This document shows, one piece after another, positions 33,740 to 42,345 of a stretch of DNA of 64,000 nt. The position numbers were made by a program, and so were the translations under genes. The notes under the pieces are model-generated. The model did no database searches. It was given only the letters and a program-made list of their open reading frames with translations, and was not told the DNA's origin. Within the stretch, counting starts at the first letter, position 1. The number at the start of each line of letters is the position of its first letter. The stretch is taken from NCBI GenBank assembly GCA_023411175.1, contig JAEYPB010000062.1, positions 59,593 through 123,592 on the forward strand. The letters run 5' to 3'. The stretch is from Bacillota bacterium (GTDB lineage Bacteria; Bacillota; Clostridia; Christensenellales; Aristaeellaceae).

Positions 33740-33997
33740 TTATTTCAGGTCGGGCCACACCTCGTCGATGAAGGCCCGTTTCGGCTCTTTCTTCTTTTGC
33801 TCGCGCCGGGCGTTCCATGCTCGGATTTTCAGGAAACCGAGCATGTCCATCCGGTCGATTTCGTCAAACCGCCAGCCGGATTCCATCAGCGCGTTGTAGG
33901 TGGAATAGATGTAGTCGGGCAGCGTCAGGATTCCGTCGCCGTCTCCGGCGTCGGATTCTCCGCTGGCGGAAGGTCCGCTGCCACCTTCGTAGGGAAA
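33740..33997 (-). CDS. Frameshift extension (T domain) of the tail assembly chaperone
   Basis: This segment is in the -1 frame relative to the G gene. It is open from the slippery heptamer (33991-33997) to a TAA at 33740. The fused product would continue PYEGGSGPSASGE..., then ILTLPDYIYSTYNALMESGW and LGFLKIRAWNARREQKKK. This matches the short basic T domains made by ribosomal slippage in tailed phages. An internal ATG at 33886 could also give a free 48-residue protein. The fusion (34323 to 33740) should be a minor product that helps load the tape measure protein. Confidence 0.7.
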   Translation of the reverse strand, partial: FPYEGGSGPSASGESDAGDGDGILTLPDYIYSTYNALMESGWRFDEIDRMDMLGFLKIRAWNARREQKKKEPKRAFIDEVWPDLK

Positions 33998-34323
33998 TCG
34001 GAAAGCACGTCCGTTGTCTGCGCCTGAACCGCCATGAGCGCCAGCGCGATGTCGTGCATCAGCCGGTCCACCGGGTAATTGTCGAGTACATCGTCCGGCG
34101 AGAACTGGTTTTGGAACAGGATACAGAACCAGCGGATCATGGTGTCCATCGCTTCCGAGATGGTGAATTTCGCGTCCTCCGGGATGGCCTCGCCCTTGGC
34201 GGCCAGCTCGGACAGATGCACCACCTTGGCGTACATCTTGGCGGCTGGCTCCAGTTCCCGGAGCGCGCGGCCCGAAACGAAATCAATGCTGTGCTTTTTA
34301 TCGCGCAGGGTGCAGGTAATCAT
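33925..34323 (-). CDS. Tail assembly chaperone, G form
   Basis: A 132-residue protein between the tail tube and tape measure genes, the standard place of the gpG chaperone. It is helical (RALRELEPAAKMYAKVVHLS, DTMIRWFCILFQNQ) with an acidic Pro/Thr-rich tail. Its frame stops at 33925, while the -1 frame stays open to the downstream T segment. The slippery sequence T-TTC-CCT lies about 25 codons before the stop. Confidence 0.8.
   Translation of the reverse strand: MITCTLRDKKHSIDFVSGRALRELEPAAKMYAKVVHLSELAAKGEAIPEDAKFTISEAMDTMIRWFCILFQNQFSPDDVLDNYPVDRLMHDIALALMAVQAQTTDVLSDFPTKVAADLPPAENPTPETATES
33991..33997 (-). promoter_or_regulatory. Candidate -1 ribosomal frameshift heptamer
   Basis: On the minus strand the G frame reads GAT-TTC-CCT, which contains T TTC CCT, an X-XXY-YYZ slippery heptamer. 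A slip by -1 gives TTT-CCC and continues in the open T frame. Confidence 0.6.
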
Positions 34324-34386
34324 GGCAAGCCTCCTTCAATGGGCGTAAGAAGGCCCGCCGCAGGCTATCCCACGGCGGGCTGGTGG

Positions 34387-34998
34387 TTACGGGTTCTCCG
34401 TGAACTGCGGCTGGTAAACCGATTCGAGGAAGGTGGCGGCTTTCGCGGGAGTGAAACCGCCCTCGCCCTCGTCGGCGATGGCCTGATAGCGTCCGTCGCT
34501 GGTGCGCTTGATCGCCGTCCATTCGACCTCGCCGGTCTGCCGGGTGATCGTCGCGCCTTCCTTGGTCTGGTAGTTTTCGGTGACGGGTTTCGCCCTGACC
34601 TTGTAGAGCCAGACGTACCGGTACTTGCCGCTTGACTTCTCGCTCATGAAGCCGACCGCGAAATAGCCGGGTTTGTCGTTGGCCGTGCGGATCAGCACGC
34701 CGTTGTCGTCGATCTTGTTGTTGTAGATCATCTCCTGAATGATGAGCGGCAAATCGGCCAGCTTGGTCTTGAAGCTCAACTCCGGGTCGGGGTACAAAAC
34801 GTCCCCTTCGACATCGTCGTAGTATTGAATGTCCGGGTCGCTGTTCTCCGGCGTGATGCTGGCTTCAATCGCGCCAGCGACTTTTTGAAGCGTTCCGTAG
34901 GTGGTCGCCGCTTCGGTATCCTCGATGAGCGGCGCAAGCACCATGTTTTTGAGGCCGACCGTGCTGGACACGGCGGGCGCTGCGGTGGGCGTAGGCAT
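34387..34998 (-). CDS. Major tail (tube) protein
   Basis: A 203-residue protein starting MPTPTAAPAVSSTVGLKNMV. Stretches such as DIQYYDDVEGDVLYPDPELSF and GYFAVGFMSEKSSGKYRYVW are characteristic of the phi13-type major tail tube family. GGAGGAAACAGCT precedes the ATG at 34998. It should polymerise into the tail tube around the tape measure protein. Its place between the head-tail joining genes and the chaperone is the usual one. Confidence 0.85.
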   Translation of the reverse strand: MPTPTAAPAVSSTVGLKNMVLAPLIEDTEAATTYGTLQKVAGAIEASITPENSDPDIQYYDDVEGDVLYPDPELSFKTKLADLPLIIQEMIYNNKIDDNGVLIRTANDKPGYFAVGFMSEKSSGKYRYVWLYKVRAKPVTENYQTKEGATITRQTGEVEWTAIKRTSDGRYQAIADEGEGGFTPAKAATFLESVYQPQFTENP

Positions 34999-35012
34999 AG
35001 CTGTTTCCTCCA

Positions 35013-35438
35013 TTATAATAGCCCCCGATGACCGAGGGCCGTTCGCAGTTGTTCCTTGAGCTTTTCGTAGGCTTCGTCCACGCGGGCGTCGAACGCCGGG
35101 CGGACGAAGGGATGCGGCGGCGCGGGATGCGGGCCGCCGTGGCCGAATTCGACCGGCTGGGCATACGGCGCGCCGCCCTCCGCTGCGTGGACGCCGACCG
35201 TCACCCGTGCGCCACGCCTGCGGGACGCCTTCTTGATGCGAAGGGCGCTGCGGAGCGTACCGGAGCGCGGCTGGGGGTCGGTGCTGGCGTTCTGGATCAT
35301 CTGTTCCAGCACCGGCTGTGCGGCGGTTTCGAGAATATGGTTTGCTGCCGCTGTACCGCCTGCGTCCGTGCGCAGGAGATCGGCCATCTGCAAGATGTCC
35401 TCCCGCAGCTCCGCGCTCCCCTTGATCTCCATGCTCAC
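35013..35438 (-). CDS. HK97 gp10-like head-tail joining protein
   Basis: A 141-residue protein with KGSAELREDILQMADLL, SGTLRSALRIKKASRR and the family signature YAQPVEFGHGGPHPAPPHPF near 95-115. These mark the HK97 gp10/tail-component family. The GTG at 35438 is favoured because GGAGG lies 7 bases upstream; an ATG two codons later is possible. It overlaps the upstream gene by 4 bases. Confidence 0.82.
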   Translation of the reverse strand: MSMEIKGSAELREDILQMADLLRTDAGGTAAANHILETAAQPVLEQMIQNASTDPQPRSGTLRSALRIKKASRRRGARVTVGVHAAEGGAPYAQPVEFGHGGPHPAPPHPFVRPAFDARVDEAYEKLKEQLRTALGHRGLL

Positions 35439-35776
35439 GCGCCGACCTCCATCCGAATGACCCACGTCCATGCAACGAGCGTCTGTCGGGCGTCCGGGTT
35501 GTAAGAATCCGCTTCCTCCAGCAAGGCGAAGCCCGCCTGCCGCATGGCGGCGCGGACGGACGATATGGCCGCTGTGGGATCGTTGGCGCTCCAGAGGTTC
35601 AGGTAGATATAGACGCGATAGCGCCGGAATTCATCGTCCCAATGCTCGTCCTCGCGCGTCATGGTGGTGTACACGAGATACTGCTCCGGCGCGGTCGGCT
35701 GCGCTGCGGTGGGTTTCCACGCGACCGCGAAGGCCGGGATACCGGTAGCGCGGAGGGCGTCCTGTACGCACTTCAT
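35435..35776 (-). CDS. Phage tail terminator / connector protein
   Basis: A 113-residue protein (MKCVQDALRATGIPAFAVAW...). The phrase YLVYTTMTREDEHWDDEFRRYRVYIYLNLWS is typical of the small tail-terminator (DUF3168/gp11-like) proteins. It lies between the head-closure and gp10 genes and overlaps both by 4 bases. It should cap the tail tube before it joins the head. The exact family is less sure than the position. Confidence 0.7.
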   Translation of the reverse strand: MKCVQDALRATGIPAFAVAWKPTAAQPTAPEQYLVYTTMTREDEHWDDEFRRYRVYIYLNLWSANDPTAAISSVRAAMRQAGFALLEEADSYNPDARQTLVAWTWVIRMEVGA

Positions 35777-36126
35777 CCGCCCACCCCCTTGGCCGACACC
35801 GTAGTCAGCTTGAGATAGCGGCGCTTGAAATCGTATTCGCCCAGCTTCGTAATGGTCTGCTTCTCGCCCTGCCACAGCACCCACATGCCGGGCAGGATGT
35901 CCCCGCGCCAGCGGATGGCGAAGCATAGCCCGCGCTCGGTGGTTTCAGCCTGGCCGACAAATTCGATCACCGTGCGCCGCGAGGAATCGTCCTCGACGGC
36001 GGCCCACACCCGGCAGACGATTTCGTCCGCTTCTTCGGGATAGCCGTTTTCGTTCATGGCGTTCACGGTGCGCCCGATTTCCACGAGGTGCCGGAGTTGG
36101 CCCGGATGCGGTATGTTTCGCTGCAT
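35773..36126 (-). CDS. Head closure protein (SPP1 gp16-like adaptor)
   Basis: A 117-residue beta-barrel type protein. LRHLVEIGRTVNAMNENGYP and the end GEYDFKRRYLKLTTVS match the phage head-tail adaptor/head-closure family. It overlaps the downstream tail-terminator gene by ATGA. It follows the connector gene, the usual order of HK97-type joining genes. Confidence 0.8.
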   Translation of the reverse strand: MQRNIPHPGQLRHLVEIGRTVNAMNENGYPEEADEIVCRVWAAVEDDSSRRTVIEFVGQAETTERGLCFAIRWRGDILPGMWVLWQGEKQTITKLGEYDFKRRYLKLTTVSAKGVGG

Positions 36127-36138
36127 GGGCCTTCCCCC

Positions 36139-36423
36139 TTAAAACATTTGTTCAATAGCACGATGCGGGTAAAGCAGCGCGCGAAATGCGGCGGTCATGA
36201 CGCTGTATCCGTTTTTATCGGAGCTGTCGCGGCACTCGTAGAAATGGGAAGCCATGAGCAGCACGGCAAGCCGCACGGCCTGCGGCGCGCTCGCGTCGAA
36301 GGCCGTGCGGCAAAAATCCTCGGCGGCTGCCTGCGCCTGCATGAGCAGGGACGCAAGCAGCGCGTCATCCTCGTCGTGCTGGATGCGCAGGTGCGCTTTC
36401 AGCTCGGGGACGGTGACGGTCAT
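36139..36423 (-). CDS. Head-tail connector (gp6-like)
   Basis: A 94-residue all-helical protein (MTVTVPELKAHLRIQHDEDDALLASLL...). The opening VPELKAHLRI-x4-D-D-ALL and RLAVLLMASHFYECRD are classical for gp6-like DNA-packaging connectors that sit under the portal. It overlaps the head-fibre gene by 4 bases. Confidence 0.85.
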   Translation of the reverse strand: MTVTVPELKAHLRIQHDEDDALLASLLMQAQAAAEDFCRTAFDASAPQAVRLAVLLMASHFYECRDSSDKNGYSVMTAAFRALLYPHRAIEQMF

Positions 36424-36665
36424 TCCGGCACCGCCTCAGTTTTCATGAGGCCGGCGGCGCGGAGGGCACCCAGCAGGGCGTTGAAGTCCTCGCGGAGCGC
36501 GGCGACGGTCGAGGCATGGCTGTCGGGCCGGGGGGCAGCCTTCGGCATGGAAAGCGCCTCGCTTAGTCCTTCGACCGTTGCGCCGGGCAGGATGGTCAGC
36601 TTTCCACCGATGACGGTTTCCCGCCCGCCATGGGCGGTGTAATTCCGGGTCTGGTAATCGTCCAT
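36420..36665 (-). CDS. Head fibre-type protein
   Basis: An 81-residue protein starting MDDYQTRNYTAHGGRETVIGG. The N-terminal NYTAHGG..W/VIGGKL-x-IL-x-GA-x-VEGL pattern is that of the phage head fibre family (PF11133-type), found next to the capsid gene in Firmicutes phages. GGAGG precedes the ATG. It may decorate the capsid. Confidence 0.75.
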   Translation of the reverse strand: MDDYQTRNYTAHGGRETVIGGKLTILPGATVEGLSEALSMPKAAPRPDSHASTVAALREDFNALLGALRAAGLMKTEAVPE

Positions 36666-36683
36666 CTTGCAGCCTCCTTTTCA

Positions 36684-37886
36684 TCAGGCGTTCTTCTGCG
36701 CCAGCACCTTTACCGCCTCGGGCAGCACGAGCTTGCCGTCCACCCGCTCGGAGGACAGGAAGCCCACCTGGCCGGTCGGCGCGTACAATTCGTTGAGCCG
36801 CTTGAACGAGCGGCCCGCGCGGTCGGCCACCCAATAGAAGGAGAGGTCGCCGAACAAAATCGTCTTGGCGCTGGCTGCGATAGTCGGCATGTACGCCGAG
36901 GTGTACACGGGGCGGTTGAGCAGGGTATCCGGCGTACCCGCCGTGACGGACGGCTGCCAGAGATAGTCGCCGTTGCCGTTTTTGAGTTTCCGCAGGGCCT
37001 TGACCGTCGCATCGTTCATCATGAACACGGAGTTGCGGCGGTAGGGCGCGCGCAGCGAATAGAACAGATCCATGACCTCGTCCATCGTGATCGCGGTCGC
37101 GCTGGCGGCGGTGACGCCGGTTTCCGCGCCACCCGTAGCGGCCAGAACACCGAGCGGCCTGCCGCTGCCGTTGCCGATGATAAAGGCTTCTTCCTCGGCA
37201 GCGCCGATGCGCCGCGCGAACTCGCGGGCGATATAGCCGGGCATATCGAAGGCGCTGTCGTTCAGGAGTTCCTCCGACACCTTAATCATGGTCGCCAGCT
37301 TGTACGCGCCGATGGACACCTGCCCGAAGGCATCATCCGATTCGGGATACGCCGCTTCCTCGTCGATCCACGCAGCGCTGCCCTTGGAGGCGACCACGGG
37401 AATCTTTCGGTCGCCAGAGGACGTAGTGATCACCTTGGCGAACTGGCGGAAGATATTCTGCTCCTGCAAGGCTTCAATCAGCGTCCGCTGGAATTCGTCC
37501 GGGACGAGATAGCCGCCCTCAGCATCCGCGCCGACCTGCAAGGCGTTGTAAATCTCGTGCGGCACGGACTTGTCGCGCATGATGTGCCAGAAGGCGGACT
37601 TGTACTCGTCGGTGGCCCTGCCGGTCTTGGCCTTATCGGCGGGAGCGGCGGGCTTGTCCGTCAGCGGCGCGGCGGTGGGCTTTGAAAGCTCGCCGTCCAG
37701 CACAGCCTGCCGCTCCAGGCGCTCGATCTCCTTGCCGAGGTTCACAACGTCGGCTTCCATCTTATCGTAGGTGGCGGCATCCTCGGCGGTCAGCATCCCG
37801 TCGTTGCCGCGCTTGGTGTCCAGAAAGGCTTTCGCGGCGTCCCACGCCTTGGCGCGCTTCTCGCGCATTTCAAGTACCTTGTTCAC
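36684..37886 (-). CDS. Major capsid protein, HK97 fold
   Basis: A 400-residue capsid subunit. The N-terminal ~100 residues are a coiled-coil delta/scaffold domain (MREKRAKAWDAAKAFLDTKR, EKIERLERQAV-type helices) that the protease should remove. The HK97 core begins near ALQVGADAEGGYLVPDEFQ and includes AAWIDEEAAYPESDDAFGQV and FIIGNGSGRPLGVL. The GTG at 37886 is chosen for TTGGAGG five bases upstream; a TTG four codons earlier overlaps that site. It follows the ClpP-like protease. Confidence 0.92.
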   Translation of the reverse strand: MNKVLEMREKRAKAWDAAKAFLDTKRGNDGMLTAEDAATYDKMEADVVNLGKEIERLERQAVLDGELSKPTAAPLTDKPAAPADKAKTGRATDEYKSAFWHIMRDKSVPHEIYNALQVGADAEGGYLVPDEFQRTLIEALQEQNIFRQFAKVITTSSGDRKIPVVASKGSAAWIDEEAAYPESDDAFGQVSIGAYKLATMIKVSEELLNDSAFDMPGYIAREFARRIGAAEEEAFIIGNGSGRPLGVLAATGGAETGVTAASATAITMDEVMDLFYSLRAPYRRNSVFMMNDATVKALRKLKNGNGDYLWQPSVTAGTPDTLLNRPVYTSAYMPTIAASAKTILFGDLSFYWVADRAGRSFKRLNELYAPTGQVGFLSSERVDGKLVLPEAVKVLAQKNA

Positions 37887-37958
37887 AAATACCTCCAAAA
37901 TTTAAGACCGCGCGCGGCGGTCTGATGGTGGGGTTTCCCGTTTTCGAGCGGTTTTGCG

Positions 37959-38678
37959 CTATTTGATCAGCGCCAGCCGGGAGGCCAGCGCGTCCGCGCT
38001 CACGCGGGGCTTTTCGGGCGGCAGCTTGGCTTTCACCTTGTCCAGCAGGCTATTGGTGATGGCCCTGCGGGAGAATGAGAAGCTGTTTTCGGGCGGCTCA
38101 CCGGGCGACGCGGAATCTTTGAACATGATCTCGTCGCAGAAGCCCAGCTCCAGCGCCTTGTTCGCGTTCATCCACGTTTCAGCATCCATCAGGTGGGAGA
38201 GCTTCGCGCGGGACAGGCCCGTCTTGATTTCGTAGGCGTTGACAATGCTCTCCTTGTACTCGTCAAGCATCTGGATGGCCTTGCGCATTTCCTCGCTGTC
38301 TCCGATGGCGACCGTGAGGGGGTTATGGATCATCAGGGTGGAAACGGGCGACATGAGCACGCGCGTTCCAGCCATGGCAATGACGGACGCCGCCGAAGCC
38401 GCGATGCCGTCGATCTTGACCACTACGTTGCCGGGGTACTCCATGAGCATGTTGTAGATTTGCGCCGCCGCAACGCAATCGCCGCCCGGCGAGTTGATCC
38501 AGATGGTCACGGGGCCGGTGCCGGACATGAGCTCAGATTTGAAGGCGGCGGGCGTCACATCGTCCGAAAACCAGCTTTCCTCGGCAATCGCGCCTTCAAT
38601 GTACAGGGTTCGGGCGTCCGGGGCGGTTTCATCTCTTGCCCGGCAGGCGGCCTCCACCCATCTCCAGAAGCGTTTCAA
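37959..38678 (-). CDS. ClpP-like prohead protease (S14 family)
   Basis: A 239-residue serine protease. The catalytic Ser lies in KIDGIAASAASVIAMAG (near 97), the His in STLMIHNPL (near 119), and the Asp downstream near 165. Head maturation proteases of this ClpP type replace the U35 protease in many siphophages. The TTG start (38678) overlaps the portal stop and has AGGAGG ten bases upstream. It should trim the delta domain of the capsid protein. Confidence 0.88.
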   Translation of the reverse strand: MKRFWRWVEAACRARDETAPDARTLYIEGAIAEESWFSDDVTPAAFKSELMSGTGPVTIWINSPGGDCVAAAQIYNMLMEYPGNVVVKIDGIAASAASVIAMAGTRVLMSPVSTLMIHNPLTVAIGDSEEMRKAIQMLDEYKESIVNAYEIKTGLSRAKLSHLMDAETWMNANKALELGFCDEIMFKDSASPGEPPENSFSFSRRAITNSLLDKVKAKLPPEKPRVSADALASRLALIK

Positions 38679-39937
38679 TGGGATGTGTCCTCCTTTTTGC
38701 GCTGGCTTCCCGCGAAAAGGCCCGCGTCCGCCAGCTTGGTCATATTGCCGTTAATCAGGAAAAGGTCGCCGCCATCCTCGGCGGGGATGCGGTCGAGGTT
38801 TTCAAGTTCCCGGATGTCGTTGGCGCTCATCCAGCCGTTTTGCCGGGCGACCGCGTAGCCGTCCATGCGGCTCTTGTAGTCGCCGCGCAAAAGCCCCTCC
38901 ACATTGAAGCGTACAAAAAAGCGCGGCTTCTCGCTGGGGAGCAGCAGCACCCGGTGCATGGATTGTTCCCAGCGGGTGATCCATGGGGAGAGCGAGTATT
39001 TCACGAATTCCAGCGATTGCTGCTCGATGTTGCTGAACGAAGACTTGTCGAGGTCGCCCACCATGTGAGGCGGCACGCGGAAGATACGCGCGATTTCCTC
39101 AATTTGAAATTTGCGGGTCTGGAGGAATTGCGCCTGCTCCGGGGAAATGGAGATGGGCTTGTAGGCCATTCCTTCCTCTAAAACCGCGACGCGGTGGGCG
39201 TTGGCGCTGCCCTGATAGATGGCGTTCCAGGATTCCCGCACGCGCTTGGGGTCTTTCACGACGCCCGGATGCTCCAGCACGCCGCCCGGCTGCGCGCCGT
39301 TCTGGTAAAAGGACGCGCCGTACTCGTCGCAGGCCAGCCCCATGCCGATGGCCTGTTTCGCCATGGCGATGGGCGAATATCCGACCAACCCGTCAAACCC
39401 GAGGCCGGGGATGTGAAGCACATCCGAGGGCGAGAGCGTTACGGTGGATTTACCGCCCAGCGTCCGGGTGTCCCCATCCGAGCGGGTGTATTCGTAGAAC
39501 AGCCGCCCGCGCGCATCCCGATCCACATTCATGCGGTCGGGCATCAGCGGATAGAGAGAAACAACCTCGCCGCGCCCGTTGCGGATCACCTGCGCGTAGG
39601 CGTTTCCCCACAGGAGCAGATGCGCCATGAGGGTTTCGCGGAACGAAAACGCCGACATCTCGGGGTTTGGTTCGTCGTGCAAAATGCCGTACAATGGATG
39701 CGCAAGGGCCTTTTCTTTCCCACCAGTATCGTTATAGCGGTACATGTGCAGCGGAAGCGAAGCGACAGCCTCCGAAAGAATCCGCACGCAGGCATACACC
39801 GCCGACATTTGCATGGCCGAGCGCTCGTTGACCGCCTTGCCGGAGGCGGTACTGCCAAACAGGAACGAGTACCCGCTGCCATTCAAACTATCTTTGGGCT
39901 TATCCCGCGAGTGAAAAAGCCGCCCGAACACACTCAT
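38675..39937 (-). CDS. Portal protein, HK97 family
   Basis: A 420-residue portal. Recognisable parts are MQMSAVYACVRILSEAVASLPLH near 42, HPLYGILHDEPNPEMSAF near 77, DVLHIPGLGFDGLVGYSPI near 173 and FRVPPHMVGDLDKSSFSNIE near 288. It forms the dodecameric ring through which DNA enters the head. Its ATG overlaps the TerL stop (ATGA, 39934-39937) and its stop overlaps the protease start, so the packaging and head genes are one coupled unit. Confidence 0.92.
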   Translation of the reverse strand: MSVFGRLFHSRDKPKDSLNGSGYSFLFGSTASGKAVNERSAMQMSAVYACVRILSEAVASLPLHMYRYNDTGGKEKALAHPLYGILHDEPNPEMSAFSFRETLMAHLLLWGNAYAQVIRNGRGEVVSLYPLMPDRMNVDRDARGRLFYEYTRSDGDTRTLGGKSTVTLSPSDVLHIPGLGFDGLVGYSPIAMAKQAIGMGLACDEYGASFYQNGAQPGGVLEHPGVVKDPKRVRESWNAIYQGSANAHRVAVLEEGMAYKPISISPEQAQFLQTRKFQIEEIARIFRVPPHMVGDLDKSSFSNIEQQSLEFVKYSLSPWITRWEQSMHRVLLLPSEKPRFFVRFNVEGLLRGDYKSRMDGYAVARQNGWMSANDIRELENLDRIPAEDGGDLFLINGNMTKLADAGLFAGSQRKKEDTSH

Positions 39938-41532
39938 ATAAATAGAAGCCCCCTCTCGTCATACACGGAGCCGGTCGCCCCGCCGTGCCGGATCGCACGG
40001 TCCAGCGCCATGATGGTTGCCACAGCGCCGTCGATTTTCTCCGTGCTCTTTTCCTTGTCCGCCTTGATGTTCCCGGCAGGATCGGTGCGGATGGTCACGT
40101 TGTCCACCATCCAGCGAAGTACCGGATGCCCGCCGTGGGCCAGCTTCTGCTCCAGCGTCAGCTTCATCAGCTCCTTGGTGGGAGGCGACATATCTTTGTA
40201 GCCCTGGCCGAAGGGCACTACGGTAAAGCCCAGCCCCTCGAGGTTCTGCGTCATTTGCACAGCGCCCCATCGGTCAAAAGCGATTTCTCGGATATTGTAC
40301 TTCGTCCCCAATTCCTCGATGAACTCCTCGATGAATCCATAGTGAACCACGTTCCCTTCCGTGGTGAACACATGGCCCTGCTTGGCCCATATATCATAGG
40401 GGACGTGATCGCGTCGGACGCGAAGATCCACATTGTCCTCCGGAAGCCAGAAGAACGGCAGGATTTCGTACTTTCCTTCATCATCCTCGGGCGGGAATAC
40501 CAACACGAACGCTGTAATGTCGGTGGTGGAAGATAGGTCAAGGCCGCCATAGCAAATGCGCCCACGCAAGCGCTCCGGGTCTACCGGGAAGGCGCAGGCA
40601 TCCCATTTGTCCATGGGCATCCAGCGAACGGCACTGTTCGTCCACTGGCAAAGGAAGAACTGCCGGAACTGCATTTCCTCCGCGGGATTCTGCTTGGCGC
40701 TTTCGCAGGCAGCACGGTAGAACTCGGTGTCAACCGTCTTCCCCAGCGATGGATTGACGCTGTGCCAGACCTTCGGGTCTGTCCAATCGGCTTCGGTTGG
40801 CGCACTGTACACCACCGGATAGAAGGTGGCATCGTGTTTCCGACCTTCGAGAATATCCTCGGCCTTTGCGTGGACTTCATAGCAGATGCTGTTTTTATCC
40901 GATCCAGCGGTGGTGATGACGAAATTCAGCGGTTGCTTACGGGCCGCGCCAGAGCCCTTGGTCATGACGTCGAACAGTTTTCGGTTGGGTTGGCCCAGCA
41001 ATTCATCGAAGATACAGGCGTGGACGTTGTAGCCGTATTTCGAGGCGACCTCGGAGGAGAGGGCCTGATAGATCGAGCGCGTTGGCAGGTATACAAGGCG
41101 CTTCTGGCTCTCCACGATTTTGATGCGCTTGAGCAGCGCTGGGCTTTGGAGCACCATGTCCTTCGCAACGTCGAAAACGATGCTGGCCTGTGCGCGGTCG
41201 TTGGCGCAACCGTAGATTTCTCCGCCCTCTTCCTCATCGGCGCAGAGCATGTACAGCGCGATGGCGGCGGCCAGCTCGCTCTTTCCGGCTTTCTTGCAGA
41301 TTTCAACGAAAGCGGTATTGAACTGCCGGTATCCATTGGGCTTCACCACGCCGTACAGGTCGCGGATAATTTGCTCCTGCCAGTCGAACAGTAGGAACGG
41401 CTGGCCTGCCCACACGCCCTTGGTGTGCTTGAGGCTCTGAATGAAGGCGACGGCGTGATCCGCACGGGCTTTATCATAATGCGAGGTCGGCAACATGAAA
41501 CGAGTGGGTTTGAAACCCCTAGCACGCGCCAT
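39934..41532 (-). CDS. Terminase large subunit
   Basis: A 532-residue DNA-packaging ATPase/nuclease of the Terminase_1 type. The ATPase part includes FVEICKKAGKSELAAAIAL (atypical Walker A, near 75) and HACIFDELLGQP (Walker B, near 170). The nuclease part begins at GLDLSSTTDITAF (near 300) and includes IAFDRWGAVQM and KIDGAVATIMALDRA. The ATG at 41532 is taken because family members start like MARARGFKPTRFMLP. It overlaps the upstream HNH gene by 14 bases. TerS lies 4.4 kb away rather than adjacent. Confidence 0.93.
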   Translation of the reverse strand: MARARGFKPTRFMLPTSHYDKARADHAVAFIQSLKHTKGVWAGQPFLLFDWQEQIIRDLYGVVKPNGYRQFNTAFVEICKKAGKSELAAAIALYMLCADEEEGGEIYGCANDRAQASIVFDVAKDMVLQSPALLKRIKIVESQKRLVYLPTRSIYQALSSEVASKYGYNVHACIFDELLGQPNRKLFDVMTKGSGAARKQPLNFVITTAGSDKNSICYEVHAKAEDILEGRKHDATFYPVVYSAPTEADWTDPKVWHSVNPSLGKTVDTEFYRAACESAKQNPAEEMQFRQFFLCQWTNSAVRWMPMDKWDACAFPVDPERLRGRICYGGLDLSSTTDITAFVLVFPPEDDEGKYEILPFFWLPEDNVDLRVRRDHVPYDIWAKQGHVFTTEGNVVHYGFIEEFIEELGTKYNIREIAFDRWGAVQMTQNLEGLGFTVVPFGQGYKDMSPPTKELMKLTLEQKLAHGGHPVLRWMVDNVTIRTDPAGNIKADKEKSTEKIDGAVATIMALDRAIRHGGATGSVYDERGLLFI

Positions 41533-42037
41533 GCTTACGGCCCGCCTTCCTAGGGAAATTGAGCCGCGCGAACTCGCCGAACAGCAGCTTTGCCACGGAG
41601 TCGCGAACCCGCGCGGCGGCGATGGGGTCGGCATACAGACCGAGGTGATGCTTTGTCCCGTGAAAGTGAATGTATGCCTCGTAGCAGCCGAGCCGCTGAA
41701 GAAAGCTCACGCCGATATAGCCACTGGTGTTGGTATGCCGTCTCTTCTGGTTGAACCCGTTCTGCTGGTGCGTACAAGCGCGCAGATTCGCACGGCGGTT
41801 ATCCAGTTTGTCCCCGTTGATGTGATCTATCTCGTAGCCGTCCATGTCCGGGAACAGGAGGCGATGGAGCACGACCGTTTTCCCTCGGACATGCGTGGCC
41901 GGGTAGCCGCGCTTCCCGAGATGCCATGTATGGCGCTGGATCAGGGGCAGGTCGGTTTGTTCGAACAAAAAAGCGTCGCCCTTTGCGAAGGAGGCGACGC
42001 CGTAGCCGTTCTCAGTTATGCAAATGAGGTTTCCCAC
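41519..42037 (-). CDS. HNH homing-type endonuclease with AP2 domain
   Basis: A 172-residue free-standing endonuclease. The HNH core is VVLHRLLFPDMDGYEIDHINGDKLDNRRANLR (near 55-85), with the second His and Asn of the motif in place. A C-terminal AP2-like DNA-binding domain (SGYIGVSFLQRLGCYEAYIHF, near 105-160) follows. The GTG start has GGAGG upstream. It overlaps the start of terL, a common homing location, but terL is not split. Such genes spread by cutting neighbouring phage DNA. Confidence 0.85.
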   Translation of the reverse strand: MGNLICITENGYGVASFAKGDAFLFEQTDLPLIQRHTWHLGKRGYPATHVRGKTVVLHRLLFPDMDGYEIDHINGDKLDNRRANLRACTHQQNGFNQKRRHTNTSGYIGVSFLQRLGCYEAYIHFHGTKHHLGLYADPIAAARVRDSVAKLLFGEFARLNFPRKAGRKHGAC

Positions 42038-42106
42038 GGGCCGCCTCCTTAAATTAATTTCAAATGCGTGGGGACGAAAACAGGCCGTTTCCGGCCCGTT
42101 TGTGGG

Positions 42107-42331
42107 TTACAGCTTGCGGATGGTGTCCTCGCGGTAGGCCGCGCCCAGCGTCGAGCCGTTATCCCATTGGATGTGGACAGTGCCGATATCGTCCACCGCG
42201 ATGACCGTGCCCTCGTCGCCGGGCTGGAGTTTGGTGTAGGGGTCGTTCATGGATATCAGCGCAACGCGCGTGCCTGCCGGATACTGGAGGCGGATACTCT
42301 CTACCACCGCGCGGGAAGGAAAACTGTTCAT
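42107..42331 (-). CDS. DUF4314 protein
   Basis: A 74-residue protein with an SH3-like pattern: YPAGTRVALISMNDPYTKLQ, GDEGTVIAVDDIGTVHIQWDNGS and LGAAYREDTIRKL. This is the DUF4314 family common in Firmicutes phages and conjugative elements. Its biochemical role is unknown. The ATG at 42331 has GGAGG upstream. It is one of three small genes between terL and the methyltransferase. Confidence 0.8.
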   Translation of the reverse strand: MNSFPSRAVVESIRLQYPAGTRVALISMNDPYTKLQPGDEGTVIAVDDIGTVHIQWDNGSTLGAAYREDTIRKL

Positions 42332-42345
42332 ATTGTCCGCCTCCC

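Noticed and set aside
39934..41634. TerL interrupted by an intron or intein carrying the HNH gene
   Set aside because: The terminase is complete from its usual N-terminus; the HNH gene is free-standing and overlaps only 14 bases.
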